Origin: Fodinibius sp964490705
GTDB lineage: Bacteria > Bacteroidota > Rhodothermia > Balneolales > Balneolaceae
Reading direction: 5' to 3'
NCBI GenBank assembly: GCA_964490705.1
Contig: CAZBCG010000005.1
Coordinates: 62,001-126,000, forward strand
DNA length: 64,000 nucleotides
Made by a program: the position numbers and the translations under genes. The notes under the pieces are model-generated. The model searched no databases. It saw only the letters and a list, made by a program, of their open reading frames with translations, and had not been told where the DNA came from. Below, in pieces: positions 1-8,911 of this stretch (position 1 is its first letter; every line of letters begins with the position of its first letter).

Positions 1-664
1 AAATATATCCCCTGTCACCCTCCGGAGGTAGATAAAATGGCGTTTCAATTTGTTGGTGATTTTCAAAAGGCGGCGTACTCCCTGCGGGAACCTTTATCAA
101 TACGTTGCCCACTTCCTCAAAGCCAAAAACACCACCCGTCTTTTGCATACGATACGCAAAAAAGTAGATATCATTATTCATTTCAGTATTTACAAAACCA
201 TCGCCCAGCCAGTAATAAGCGCCCTCTTCAGCGCTTTCCGTCTGCGGTACAAACATTGTTTGGGGATTTCCGTCCTGATCTTCTTCCCAATAGAACGAAA
301 TGTTCTCAGCAATTGGCTGATCCCCTTCTAAAATCGCGACAGTATTATTAACCATCGAAGAATTTTGGAGTGCCGCACCCTGAACAGCGTCCCCAATCAT
401 CGTATCACTAAACAGCAAGAGACTTTTACTGTTGGAGCCCGTTCCCGGTGCTTCTTTTCCATTTAGCGGAACCGAAAAAATGCCATCCGCACCGAACCAA
501 CCCGAATTTCTTTTGAAAAGAGCCGTCCACTCCGGTGCTCGTTCAACCGTAAAAGATAGAGAATCTGTATCTTGTCCATTGCTTTCAGCGATCTCTTTTT
601 CGCTACATCCTGTAAATACCAAACATCCAATACAAATAAATAAACAGATATGATACAGCTTCAT
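1..664 (-). CDS. Propeller-like surface lipoprotein, partial (C-terminus off left edge)
   Basis: About 221 residues are visible, from an ATG at 664 down to the window edge with no stop. The N-terminus is a lipoprotein signal with the lipobox Val-Phe-Thr-Gly-Cys (Cys20). The mature part has the blocks WTALFKRNSGWFG, LLFSDTMIG, SSMVNNTV and YYWLGDGF, all of which recur in the complete 412-residue lipoprotein at 1554-2792, so the two are close paralogues. The sequence style resembles DUF4185/DUF5005-type beta-propeller proteins of glycan loci; that family assignment is tentative. It is the last visible gene of the mannose-glycan operon, 41 bp after the esterase. Role inferred: binding or cleaving a sugar at the cell surface. 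Confidence 0.8.
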   Translation of the reverse strand, partial: MKLYHICLFICIGCLVFTGCSEKEIAESNGQDTDSLSFTVERAPEWTALFKRNSGWFGADGIFSVPLNGKEAPGTGSNSKSLLLFSDTMIGDAVQGAALQNSSMVNNTVAILEGDQPIAENISFYWEEDQDGNPQTMFVPQTESAEEGAYYWLGDGFVNTEMNNDIYFFAYRMQKTGGVFGFEEVGNVLIKVPAGSTPPFENHQQIETPFYLPPEGDRGYI

Positions 665-705
665 AACACCAATAAATTCTTACGTTAGTATTTTGTTACG
701 TATGC

Positions 706-1527
706 CTACTCTAACTGCTGTTTGAAAAAGAACAGATGATAGGGGAGCGCTTTATTCCAATATTCATAATTATGACCGCCGGGGTGACTGATAAATGTCG
801 CATCAATTGCCAGCGAGTCTGCTTTTTGTGCCAACTTTTTATTCATATCGAAAAAGGGATCATCCCAACCACAGCTAAGGAGTATTTTCTTATCAGCGGG
901 TACTATTGTCTCTAAGTTTCCGGATACCGAGTGCTTTTGCCATGTATTAGAATCGGCTTCAAGATTCCCCAAGTGTTTTGATAGTCCATACTTGTTACCG
1001 GCCCCGACAAGATTGACAACGCCACTCATGCTTCCCGCACTTCGAAACAGATCCGGCTTTTGAGAAAACAGATACAACGCGCCGTGCCCACCCATACTCA
1101 ATCCGGTAATAAAAATTTGCTCTTCATTTATTCGATACCGAGCATTTATATACGGAAGAAAATCCCGAAAAAAGAAATCCTCGTACTGCGATTCTTCTAC
1201 ATCGGGACTATTTAAATACCAGGAATCGTAAAATCCATCCGGAGTAATGATGATAAACCCAAACCGGTCGGCCAGCAGTTGTAGATTTGCTATATCGCTC
1301 CACTGCCGGTACGTGCCGCTATACCCATGCAGCAGGTAAACAGTCGGAAAGTACTTTTGACTTTCCTGGTAATCTGATGGCGTAAATACCCAGACCGTAC
1401 CATCTGCAGGAACGTTCGTGGTTTGAATGACAAGCTCATCCTGTGCCACCGCAGCATCGGAAAAACTTCCCACAAAGAGGCCCAAACAAATAACGACCTT
1501 GGCAAAGTACATTGTTTGAGCTTTCAT
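706..1527 (-). CDS. Secreted alpha/beta-hydrolase esterase (esterase D / CE1-like)
   Basis: A 273-residue secreted esterase of the esterase D/acetyl-xylan-esterase-like group. The start is the ATG at 1527, preferred over the TTG one codon upstream. A signal peptide (hydrophobic stretch ending Ala-Val-Ala-Gln near residue 29) is followed by the oxyanion-hole motif LLHGY (about 65-69), the nucleophile elbow GLSMGG (Ser144), an acid Asp in GWDD (about 223) and a His in HPGGHNY (about 252). This is a complete Ser-Asp-His triad. It lies between two paralogous lipoproteins in the mannose-glycan operon, 26 bp after one and 41 bp before the other. Likely role, by inference: removing acyl groups from the glycan so GH92 can act. 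The substrate cannot be read from the sequence. Confidence 0.85.
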   Translation of the reverse strand: MKAQTMYFAKVVICLGLFVGSFSDAAVAQDELVIQTTNVPADGTVWVFTPSDYQESQKYFPTVYLLHGYSGTYRQWSDIANLQLLADRFGFIIITPDGFYDSWYLNSPDVEESQYEDFFFRDFLPYINARYRINEEQIFITGLSMGGHGALYLFSQKPDLFRSAGSMSGVVNLVGAGNKYGLSKHLGNLEADSNTWQKHSVSGNLETIVPADKKILLSCGWDDPFFDMNKKLAQKADSLAIDATFISHPGGHNYEYWNKALPYHLFFFKQQLE

Positions 1528-1553
1528 CAATTGTAATCCTAAATAGTTAAATT

Positions 1554-2792
1554 TTATTCATCGATAAACTTAAGCCTGATAAATCTCGGGCGATACAAAT
1601 GAGGAAACTCCGTAATCTTTTCACTAAAGCTAAACGAGTTCACATTATAGCTTATCAACAGTTCGCCCGGCTGCGATATATTGGGATGCGCTTTGGCATT
1701 ATAGGTAAAAAAAGTTGAATCTATTTCAAGTTCCGGGGTGGTATAGATCTCATCAATTTCTCCGAATGGACCCACCGGTGTTTCTCCAATCCTGATGCCG
1801 ACTTTTCCACTTATCGCACCCCCAACCTGAAAGGCAAGCACGTACTTGTCATCCGCAATGGGATATACGCTGAGCTCATTCGAAACCCTGTCTGTTATTC
1901 CATGTATGGCATCTTTATTGGGATTCCAACTGCTGCCGTCCCAAAATGTCCACTTGTCAAAATCTTCGATTGATTCCGGTTTTACCCGCGCCGCTACCAG
2001 TTGTTTATTTTGTCCCTTTACCCCATAAATGTAAACATACCCATCGGGATCGGGAGCCCCGGCCGATTCTGTATTCACAAAAATTCCGGCTCCAAATGTA
2101 CCTGTGGCGGTCTCATCTTCTCCTTCCATATATAATGGGGTAACTACTTGTCGATGATCTTCGAAAGGGGGAGAGCTGTCAGCGGGAATTACAATCATTG
2201 GGTTGCCTACCACTTTAAAGGGGAAAGCCCCTTCTCCTGTATGCCGAATCCGATAGGCAAACAGGTAAATGTCACCATCTTTCTCCTGGTTGGCAAAACC
2301 ATCTCCCAGCCAGTAGTAATCACCATTTTCTGATACTTCGGTATCAGGAACAAAAAATGTTTCGGAATTGCCCTCCGAATCCTTCTTCCAGTGAAACTCA
2401 ATATTTTCCGCATTGGGATCACCACCTTCCAGGTAGGCAACGGAATTATTGACCATCGAGAATCCTTCTTGCAGCTCACCATCAACGATCTCACCGATCA
2501 TCGTGTCACTAAACACAAACATCGATTTTGTGCTGTCGGCCGATCCCGGTTTTTCAACTCCATTCATTGGAATGGCAAAAATGCCGTCTCCGCCAAACCA
2601 GCCGGAATTTCGCTTAAAAAGTGCTGTCCATTCCGAGGCTTTTTCAACAGTGTAAGCCACCGTATCTGAAGCCATCTCATAATACTGCACCTGCTGTTCG
2701 GGATTGTCTTTTTTGGAGTCCTGATCCAGGCACCCTGTCAACAGTAAAACCGTTATGCAGAAACAGATTATTGAGGTCTTAATTTGTGTCAT
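1554..2792 (-). CDS. Surface lipoprotein, DUF4185/DUF5005-like propeller
   Basis: A 412-residue lipoprotein; the signal ends in Leu-Leu-Thr-Gly-Cys (Cys21). The mature protein has repeated blade-like segments (SMFVFSDTMIG, YYWLGDGFANQEK, DIYLFAYRIRHTG, GYVYIYGVKGQNKQ, KYVLAFQVGG, LLISYNVNSFSF), as in five-bladed beta-propellers of glycoside-hydrolase-like or sugar-binding proteins. The block GWFGGDGIF near residue 65 matches the DUF4185/DUF5005 style; I did not search to confirm. It is a close paralogue of the truncated gene at the left edge. It follows the GH92 gene by 40 bp and precedes the esterase by 26 bp. Enzymatic activity is unproven; surface glycan recognition or hydrolysis is inferred. 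Confidence 0.82.
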   Translation of the reverse strand: MTQIKTSIICFCITVLLLTGCLDQDSKKDNPEQQVQYYEMASDTVAYTVEKASEWTALFKRNSGWFGGDGIFAIPMNGVEKPGSADSTKSMFVFSDTMIGEIVDGELQEGFSMVNNSVAYLEGGDPNAENIEFHWKKDSEGNSETFFVPDTEVSENGDYYWLGDGFANQEKDGDIYLFAYRIRHTGEGAFPFKVVGNPMIVIPADSSPPFEDHRQVVTPLYMEGEDETATGTFGAGIFVNTESAGAPDPDGYVYIYGVKGQNKQLVAARVKPESIEDFDKWTFWDGSSWNPNKDAIHGITDRVSNELSVYPIADDKYVLAFQVGGAISGKVGIRIGETPVGPFGEIDEIYTTPELEIDSTFFTYNAKAHPNISQPGELLISYNVNSFSFSEKITEFPHLYRPRFIRLKFIDE

Positions 2793-2832
2793 TATCTGAC
2801 TTTGAGTTAGACAGTAACATCAACAGATGTTC

Positions 2833-5800
2833 TTAAAAACTTGCTATCATCAACGTAAATATGGAGTTACTATCGGCTTCAACATCCACTATAAATGTAA
2901 CTCCCCCATCCTTATTTGTTTTTTGGGCAACCACTTGCTTACCAATCTGGAGTTTATATTCTTCGTTGGATTTTAATCCGGTTACGTCAAACCGCACCTG
3001 ACCTTTTTCTTTCGTTTGAACGCGTCCCCTGCCGGCGAACTCCGAACTTCGATCCCACTCATCCACTGTTACGGTCACCGGTGCAGATGCTGTGACTGAC
3101 AACCCACTGGCTTTTTTTGCAGGATACGGGAAGGCCTTGTAGTCATACGGCTGGTTCGGGGAAACAACGATTGGTACCCCCACAAATAGATTGCTGAATT
3201 TTCCTGCGGTTAATACGATGCCGTCTCCGTGATATTTCCAGGTCCCGTGATTATTGCCATAGGCATGACGAGCCTGGTAATACATTAGTGTATTCTCGTC
3301 TTCCCGCAAGTGTCCCCATTCATCGGTGGGAAAAGCACCGTAATCAACACCCCATTGATCCCAGTCATCGAGACCTATGGGAGAGGAATCCCACTCTTTT
3401 TTGAAATCACTGAAGTTGATGCCATCCTTTGAGGTAGCCACAGAAACACCTTTTCCACCGCCAAAAGCATATAATCGAAAACTCTGATCCTGATCTACAT
3501 AGTATGCAGCCGGATGGCGATGCGCGCCCATAGCAAACGTTTTTCGCCGCTCCCACTCTTTGCCATCAGAGGAAGTGAATACGCTGATATCCTCTTTCGT
3601 CGGGGCAATGGCATACAGATAATAGGTGCCATCGACATAAACGACATCGGTATCTTTGGCGTATCCATCGATGACAATACCATGCTTCTGCCAGTTTATG
3701 CCGTCATCACTGGTTGCGTAAGCTGTCGCCCAGGAATCACCGGTATCTACAGCATACCACGCCTGGTACATATCATTGACTTTGAGGACTGATATTTTCT
3801 CGTTGCTGTCATATTTGTCATCGGCTTTAAAGAGCGGATTGCCGTCATGTTTTTGCCATTGCAACCCGTCTTGGCTTCGTGCCAGACCATATCCACCGCC
3901 TCGTTTGTCATTATTCCTAATTCTATACCACATCAGGTATTCATCATCAATCTTGCGGACCGTCATGCCGCCTACCCAGTTGCCCTGATCCTGACTAACA
4001 TCGGGCAAACGCGATAAAGCTAGTGGCCGCGGAGAGCGGGTCCATGTATCAGCTTGCATGCTGTAAGGCGGCGTTTTAACGGATACATCATCCACATATA
4101 GTGTACTCTTACCTCCCGACGGAGTTGACAAATACAAACCAATAGCCGACGGATCTATTTCTGATTTGCCCTGCAACGAAGCATGGACTTGCTGTCCTTT
4201 TCCATCCAGAATCTTCGCTTCGACCTCTTCACTCTCATTCATTGTAAGCTGCAAGGTATATACTGATCCGGGCTCGAAATCAAAATTATTATGGCCGCCG
4301 TCTCCGTCTCCCCAACTCTTTTGATCCAGTCCGGCCCCTTTCTCATCCAAACGCAAAGCCGTTACCTCATCCTTGTTCTGCAATGCTGCGATACCCAATC
4401 CAAAACTTTCCTGTCCCGGTGAATCGACGCGGATTTTAGCAGAAAGGGTAAACGGTTTTTTGAGATAAAAGGCATTGCTTGCAAATACCCATTCCTGTTC
4501 TTGGTCATTGGCATCCCAGCAAAGAGAATATTTGCCGCTGATCGGATTTTGATCGGTTACTTCTGCATTGGGACGAACCCATGAATCCGAACCTCCCAGA
4601 TATGTGGGAGCAAACAGTTCATAATGACCCTGCTCGAAATCTTCAAGGTTGTCCGGCGCGGTCCCGGCCTCGGATTTAACTTCGGATTCGATCTCATCCG
4701 ATGTGGTCATAGAAGGCGGGGCATCATCGGAATCACTTCCCCATGATTTATTCGGCTCCGGTCCCATCTGCAGCGTAAGTTTGCTACCGTTAACCAAGTC
4801 TTTGTGATAAAACCACGGCTTATCCAGAGATTTTCCATTGAGCTCAGCAGACTGGATATATTTATTCTTATCGGATACCTCTTTTGCCTCAATCACAAAG
4901 GTATCGCCATCATAATATTTATTATCCAAGTGGATAGTGACCTTTTCAAAAAGCGGACTTCCCAATTCATAAAACGGCTCCGTTGAAGCGCCTCCCTCCA
5001 TTTGGAAAAGCCCCATAGAACTCATAACAAACCATGCGCCCATCTGTCCCTGGTCTTCGTCGCCCGGCCAGCCGTCTTCCGGTCCCAGTCCGTAATATTC
5101 ATCCATGATAGCGCGGGCCCACTTTTGGGTTTGCCACGGCTGACCGGAATAATTGAACAGATAAGCCGACTGCATATTCGGCTGGTTCCCGTGATTTACG
5201 GGCAACAGTCCCATCGCATGCAGGTTGTTGTCATAATCAATCTGCTCGGCGTTAAACCGGTATTTTTGGGATTTCTTAAATCCTTCTTCCAGCCGGGTAT
5301 TAAACTCCTCCTTTCCAACCAGGTCAACTAGCCCCGGTACATCATGTGGAGCAAAAAAGGTGTATTGCCAGGCATTCCCCTCTACATAGCCGGAACCCCG
5401 AAATGTACTACAACAATAGGGATCGAAATCGCCGACCCAGTCGCCATTGGCTTTTTTCATTCTGACATATCCCACCGACGGGTCAAAGATATTCTTATAA
5501 TTCTCAGCCCGGTTCAGGAAGTATTGATAATCGCCTTCTTTACCGAGCGCCTTCGCCATCTGAGCAACGGTCCAATCATCGTAGGCATATTCCATGGTAT
5601 TGGATACCGGTCCCACCTCATCAGCGACATAGCCCAATTCCATATACGATTTCAGATGGCGGTTCCCGACATGCCCGCCGCACTCATGCGGCTTACCCGG
5701 CTCCATCTGGTTATGCTTCATGGCTTCGTACGCTTTGCCAATATCATAATCCCGAATACCTTTTTGATAAGCACTGACCATCAGTGGAATTTCATGCGAA

Positions 5801-7062
5801 GCCACCATAATACTGGAATACTCGATTCCTGTGGGACCTTTGGGCAGCCATCCGCCCCGGTCGTACATTTCCAGTAGCGATTTCACCCAGTTGTTGGCAA
5901 CATCAGGCGTAGCTAATGTCCAGAGCTGATTCAAGTTCCAGAAGGTGTTCCAAAAGGCATCGCCGCCATAAACCGGTGATGAGGGATCTTCCAACTGTAC
6001 GGTTTCTTCACACATATCCACATACTTGCCATCTACGTCGCTCCAGATCGTCCGGCCTACATAGGAGCGATACAGATTGGTATAAAACTTGGTTTTATTT
6101 TCTTCGGTACCGCCCTCAACTTCGATCGTGCTTAACAGGTCGTTCCAGGTTTGACGGGCATTTTCTTGTACGGCGACAAAATCCCAGCCGAATGGCTCAA
6201 CCATCTCTTTTTCCAGATTTTTTCGGGCCTGTTCAACGCTGACCAGCGAGATACCGGTTTGTACTTTGACCACCTCTCCTTCTGAAGTGTTAAACTCCAC
6301 AAATCCGCCAAAGTCGGTATGTCCCCATCCCGAAAATATTTTGTCAACATCGCGCTGAACGCCGTCGCGCGTCCATCCATTAAGCGTTTCAAAAGGCTTG
6401 CTAAAACGCATCACAAAATGGACAGTATATTCATTGTAGTTTGCTCTGCGCAGGCTCTGCTGGATCGAAAAGCCCTGAATTTCGTTGTCGCTCACTTTTG
6501 TTATCTGTGCACCGGAAAGCTCAAAACTGTATTCTGAAGGGAACTGAAGATCCAACAGGATCCGAGCCGAATCAGATTTGGGAAAGGTATATTTTTGAAA
6601 GCCGGCTCGTGTCGTGGATGTCAACTCAGCTTTAATATCGTAATCGTCCAGCCTCACTGAATAATATCCCGGCGAAGCCTCTTCATTGTCATGACTAAAA
6701 CGAGACCGGTATCCCTGGTCGGGATTGTCACGCGAGCCGGGCTTAACATGCAGCGGACCCGTTGTGGGCATGGTCAGTAAACCAGCCATCGTCCATGAGT
6801 GGATATGACTGAATCCGGCGATATTATCGATGGTGTATTCATATCCCGCTTTCCATCCCCGGCGCTGGTTATCGGGACTCAGCTTTACCATCCCGAAAGG
6901 CATACTAGCACCCGGAAACATCATCCAACGCGCATTGGATGTTCCGATCATCGGATCCACATATTCTACGGGATCTTTCTCCCCGGCCGTTTGTGCTATT
7001 GCTACGTCAAAGCAGACAATACTTAGAATTAATCCGATTACAATTACCTTGGTTCTCATCAT
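2833..7062 (-). CDS. GH92 alpha-mannosidase fused to LamG-like and GH43/GH32-like propeller domains
   Basis: A 1409-residue secreted enzyme, about twice the usual GH92 length (700-800). A signal peptide ends near Ala-Ile-Ala-Gln24. GH92 spans about 30-770: DPMIGT (37-42), FPGASMPFGMVKLSPDN (49-65), GGDAFWNTFWNLNQLW (366-381), EGNAWQY (561-567; Glu561 fits the catalytic acid) and GDEDQGQMGAW (667-677; Asp668/Asp670 fit the base pair), by comparison with known Bacteroides GH92 enzymes. GH92 enzymes are exo-alpha-mannosidases needing calcium. A Ser/Glu linker leads to a jelly-roll-like domain (about 805-995), then a five-bladed-propeller-like domain (about 1005-1300; GYGLARSQDGLQWQ, YATSDDGINWQKH, VFTSSDGKEW) and a small C-terminal beta-domain. 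The propeller's family and activity are uncertain. Operonic with the isomerase upstream (24 bp). Confidence 0.93.
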   Translation of the reverse strand: MMRTKVIVIGLILSIVCFDVAIAQTAGEKDPVEYVDPMIGTSNARWMMFPGASMPFGMVKLSPDNQRRGWKAGYEYTIDNIAGFSHIHSWTMAGLLTMPTTGPLHVKPGSRDNPDQGYRSRFSHDNEEASPGYYSVRLDDYDIKAELTSTTRAGFQKYTFPKSDSARILLDLQFPSEYSFELSGAQITKVSDNEIQGFSIQQSLRRANYNEYTVHFVMRFSKPFETLNGWTRDGVQRDVDKIFSGWGHTDFGGFVEFNTSEGEVVKVQTGISLVSVEQARKNLEKEMVEPFGWDFVAVQENARQTWNDLLSTIEVEGGTEENKTKFYTNLYRSYVGRTIWSDVDGKYVDMCEETVQLEDPSSPVYGGDAFWNTFWNLNQLWTLATPDVANNWVKSLLEMYDRGGWLPKGPTGIEYSSIMVASHEIPLMVSAYQKGIRDYDIGKAYEAMKHNQMEPGKPHECGGHVGNRHLKSYMELGYVADEVGPVSNTMEYAYDDWTVAQMAKALGKEGDYQYFLNRAENYKNIFDPSVGYVRMKKANGDWVGDFDPYCCSTFRGSGYVEGNAWQYTFFAPHDVPGLVDLVGKEEFNTRLEEGFKKSQKYRFNAEQIDYDNNLHAMGLLPVNHGNQPNMQSAYLFNYSGQPWQTQKWARAIMDEYYGLGPEDGWPGDEDQGQMGAWFVMSSMGLFQMEGGASTEPFYELGSPLFEKVTIHLDNKYYDGDTFVIEAKEVSDKNKYIQSAELNGKSLDKPWFYHKDLVNGSKLTLQMGPEPNKSWGSDSDDAPPSMTTSDEIESEVKSEAGTAPDNLEDFEQGHYELFAPTYLGGSDSWVRPNAEVTDQNPISGKYSLCWDANDQEQEWVFASNAFYLKKPFTLSAKIRVDSPGQESFGLGIAALQNKDEVTALRLDEKGAGLDQKSWGDGDGGHNNFDFEPGSVYTLQLTMNESEEVEAKILDGKGQQVHASLQGKSEIDPSAIGLYLSTPSGGKSTLYVDDVSVKTPPYSMQADTWTRSPRPLALSRLPDVSQDQGNWVGGMTVRKIDDEYLMWYRIRNNDKRGGGYGLARSQDGLQWQKHDGNPLFKADDKYDSNEKISVLKVNDMYQAWYAVDTGDSWATAYATSDDGINWQKHGIVIDGYAKDTDVVYVDGTYYLYAIAPTKEDISVFTSSDGKEWERRKTFAMGAHRHPAAYYVDQDQSFRLYAFGGGKGVSVATSKDGINFSDFKKEWDSSPIGLDDWDQWGVDYGAFPTDEWGHLREDENTLMYYQARHAYGNNHGTWKYHGDGIVLTAGKFSNLFVGVPIVVSPNQPYDYKAFPYPAKKASGLSVTASAPVTVTVDEWDRSSEFAGRGRVQTKEKGQVRFDVTGLKSNEEYKLQIGKQVVAQKTNKDGGVTFIVDVEADSNSIFTLMIASF

Positions 7063-7086
7063 AATATCCTGTTCAGTTAAATTGGT

Positions 7087-8907
7087 TTAATTTCCCGGTA
7101 ACTCGATCCCATCTTTCACAAAAGCTTTTACCACTTTTGCCTCTCCGTCACCTTCATTTATCAAGGTATAACTCTCCGCCGCAGCAGGCACTGCAAATGT
7201 TTCAGCATAGCTGAAGCGCGTTCGTAATCCATTTTCGGTTTCTAAAATAATAGAGCTGCCCTCTACCAGACTCATCACATGGCAACTGCCGTTGGTGCTG
7301 GCCTGTATTTGATCTTCAAATTCGAACCGGTGAACATCATAAAAGTGATCTTCGTGCGTGGGTAAATGAACAACCCGCGACTGCCCGTTTTGATTTATAA
7401 TTGAGGGTTCACTGATCAATTCTTTTTCTACCTTTTCGCCCTTCCGTTCAAAATTAAGGTTTTCAAACGCCCGCTCTATATTTATCGGCCGGGGATCTCC
7501 ATTTAAGTCCAGCCGCAGCCAGTCGTACATTTTGAATGTAAAAATATATGGGGTTGCACTTATCTCGAGTACGAGGTTCCCCTCTCCCGAGCAGTGGATA
7601 GTTTCATTGGGAATCAAGAACAGATCGTGTTTATTGCTCGGGAAGGTCTGCACGTAATCATTAATTTCCACCGGTTCCTGATCTTCTACACTTTGCTCTA
7701 ACTTCGTTCGGAATTCCGCCGGATCTATATCATCCCGGAATCCCAGGTACACTTCAGAATCCGGTTTACAGTCAAGAATATAATACGTCTCATCCTGTGT
7801 GAAAGACTCACCGAATTCTTCACGAATAAAAGACGTATTGGGATGACATTGTACCGACAGATTCCCTCCCTCGACAGTATCAAGAAAATCGAAACGAATA
7901 GGAAATTCATAGCCAAACTGATCGGCGGAATCTCCCAGTACTGCTTCATTTTCCTGATACATCAGCCAATCGAATGAGGTCTCCAAAAGATTATTGTCGC
8001 TGGAAAACATCAAGCCGTTTTCGGGAGCTATTAGCTCAAATGACCAGGCAATATTAACAGCATCCTGCGGAAGACCGGGGATATTTTCCTTGCACCACTG
8101 TCCGCCCCACGTGCCGGGCTCAAACCATGGACGAACCCGGAAATAATTTTTGCCCATGGTTTCTAATGTCTCTCTAAAATCATCTCCCTGCATAATCGCC
8201 GGATCATCCGGATGCTGCTCGTCAACAATCCAGTCGATTTGGGGCAGTATCTCTTTTTTGCGCTTGTTCAACGCTACCCAATCCACAAAGTAAAAGCGCT
8301 TGTACATTTTCTTGGGATCTTCGGGAGCATCAGCCCCAAGATTGGTTACGCTTTGTGCTCTTGACCTGAACTGTAATTCATTTTTGGGCAAATCCACATA
8401 TATTAACGGAGCTTCCCAACCGGCTAACGAAGCTCCACAACCGTACAAAATGGTGATATCCGTTTCTGATTGCCTATTTGGACTCAGCGATTTCAATTCA
8501 TCCTGATCAAAAAAGTCTATTAGTTTGCCCTCAAAACGGGTGCCGAATATCGGATCGTCTCCGCCTAAAAATGGTTCCACCAAATGTTGGACCTCCGAGG
8601 AATTCAGCATCACCTCAGACACATCAATCCATTCTGCCTGTTTCCCCATTAACCGAAGAGCCTCATCGAGCTGGTTGCGAAAATCCTGCCAGAATACGCC
8701 TATATATCCGTCAATGACAACTTGATTATGAGCCTTGATCTGATTTGCTATAGCTGTAAATCCGCGATCAATAACCCCCTCTTCTACCTCAAAGGCCGGA
8801 TACAGATCATATTCCCCCTTTAAGTTGGATTGTTTTTGCGTTGGCGTTAATTCCTGTGTTGACTTCCGCCAATTTTCAGATGATGTTAATTGCTTGCTAT
8901 TCTTCAT
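7087..8907 (-). CDS. Class I mannose-6-phosphate isomerase with long N-terminal domain
   Basis: A 606-residue cytoplasmic protein with no signal peptide. The C-terminal half is a type I phosphomannose-isomerase cupin: the metal ligands of that family appear in SVQCHPNTSF (Gln353, His355), DETYYILD (Glu373) and ETIHCSGEG (His438). It should interconvert mannose-6-phosphate and fructose-6-phosphate. The first 290 residues are an extra domain with VVIDGYIGVFWQDF (63-76) and LYGCGASLAGW, resembling the nucleotide-binding-like N-terminal region seen in long Bacteroidota isomerases of about 600 residues. The ROK kinase ends 4 bp upstream and GH92 starts 24 bp downstream, so the three are almost certainly co-expressed. 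I would name it manA-like, but the domain layout differs from canonical ManA. Confidence 0.88.
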   Translation of the reverse strand: MKNSKQLTSSENWRKSTQELTPTQKQSNLKGEYDLYPAFEVEEGVIDRGFTAIANQIKAHNQVVIDGYIGVFWQDFRNQLDEALRLMGKQAEWIDVSEVMLNSSEVQHLVEPFLGGDDPIFGTRFEGKLIDFFDQDELKSLSPNRQSETDITILYGCGASLAGWEAPLIYVDLPKNELQFRSRAQSVTNLGADAPEDPKKMYKRFYFVDWVALNKRKKEILPQIDWIVDEQHPDDPAIMQGDDFRETLETMGKNYFRVRPWFEPGTWGGQWCKENIPGLPQDAVNIAWSFELIAPENGLMFSSDNNLLETSFDWLMYQENEAVLGDSADQFGYEFPIRFDFLDTVEGGNLSVQCHPNTSFIREEFGESFTQDETYYILDCKPDSEVYLGFRDDIDPAEFRTKLEQSVEDQEPVEINDYVQTFPSNKHDLFLIPNETIHCSGEGNLVLEISATPYIFTFKMYDWLRLDLNGDPRPINIERAFENLNFERKGEKVEKELISEPSIINQNGQSRVVHLPTHEDHFYDVHRFEFEDQIQASTNGSCHVMSLVEGSSIILETENGLRTRFSYAETFAVPAAAESYTLINEGDGEAKVVKAFVKDGIELPGN

Positions 8908-8911
8908 TTAA

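Noticed and set aside
5344..5877. A 177-codon open frame on the plus strand opposite the GH92 gene
   Set aside because: Antisense to a conserved enzyme domain; no family similarity, no ribosome-binding site and biased composition.
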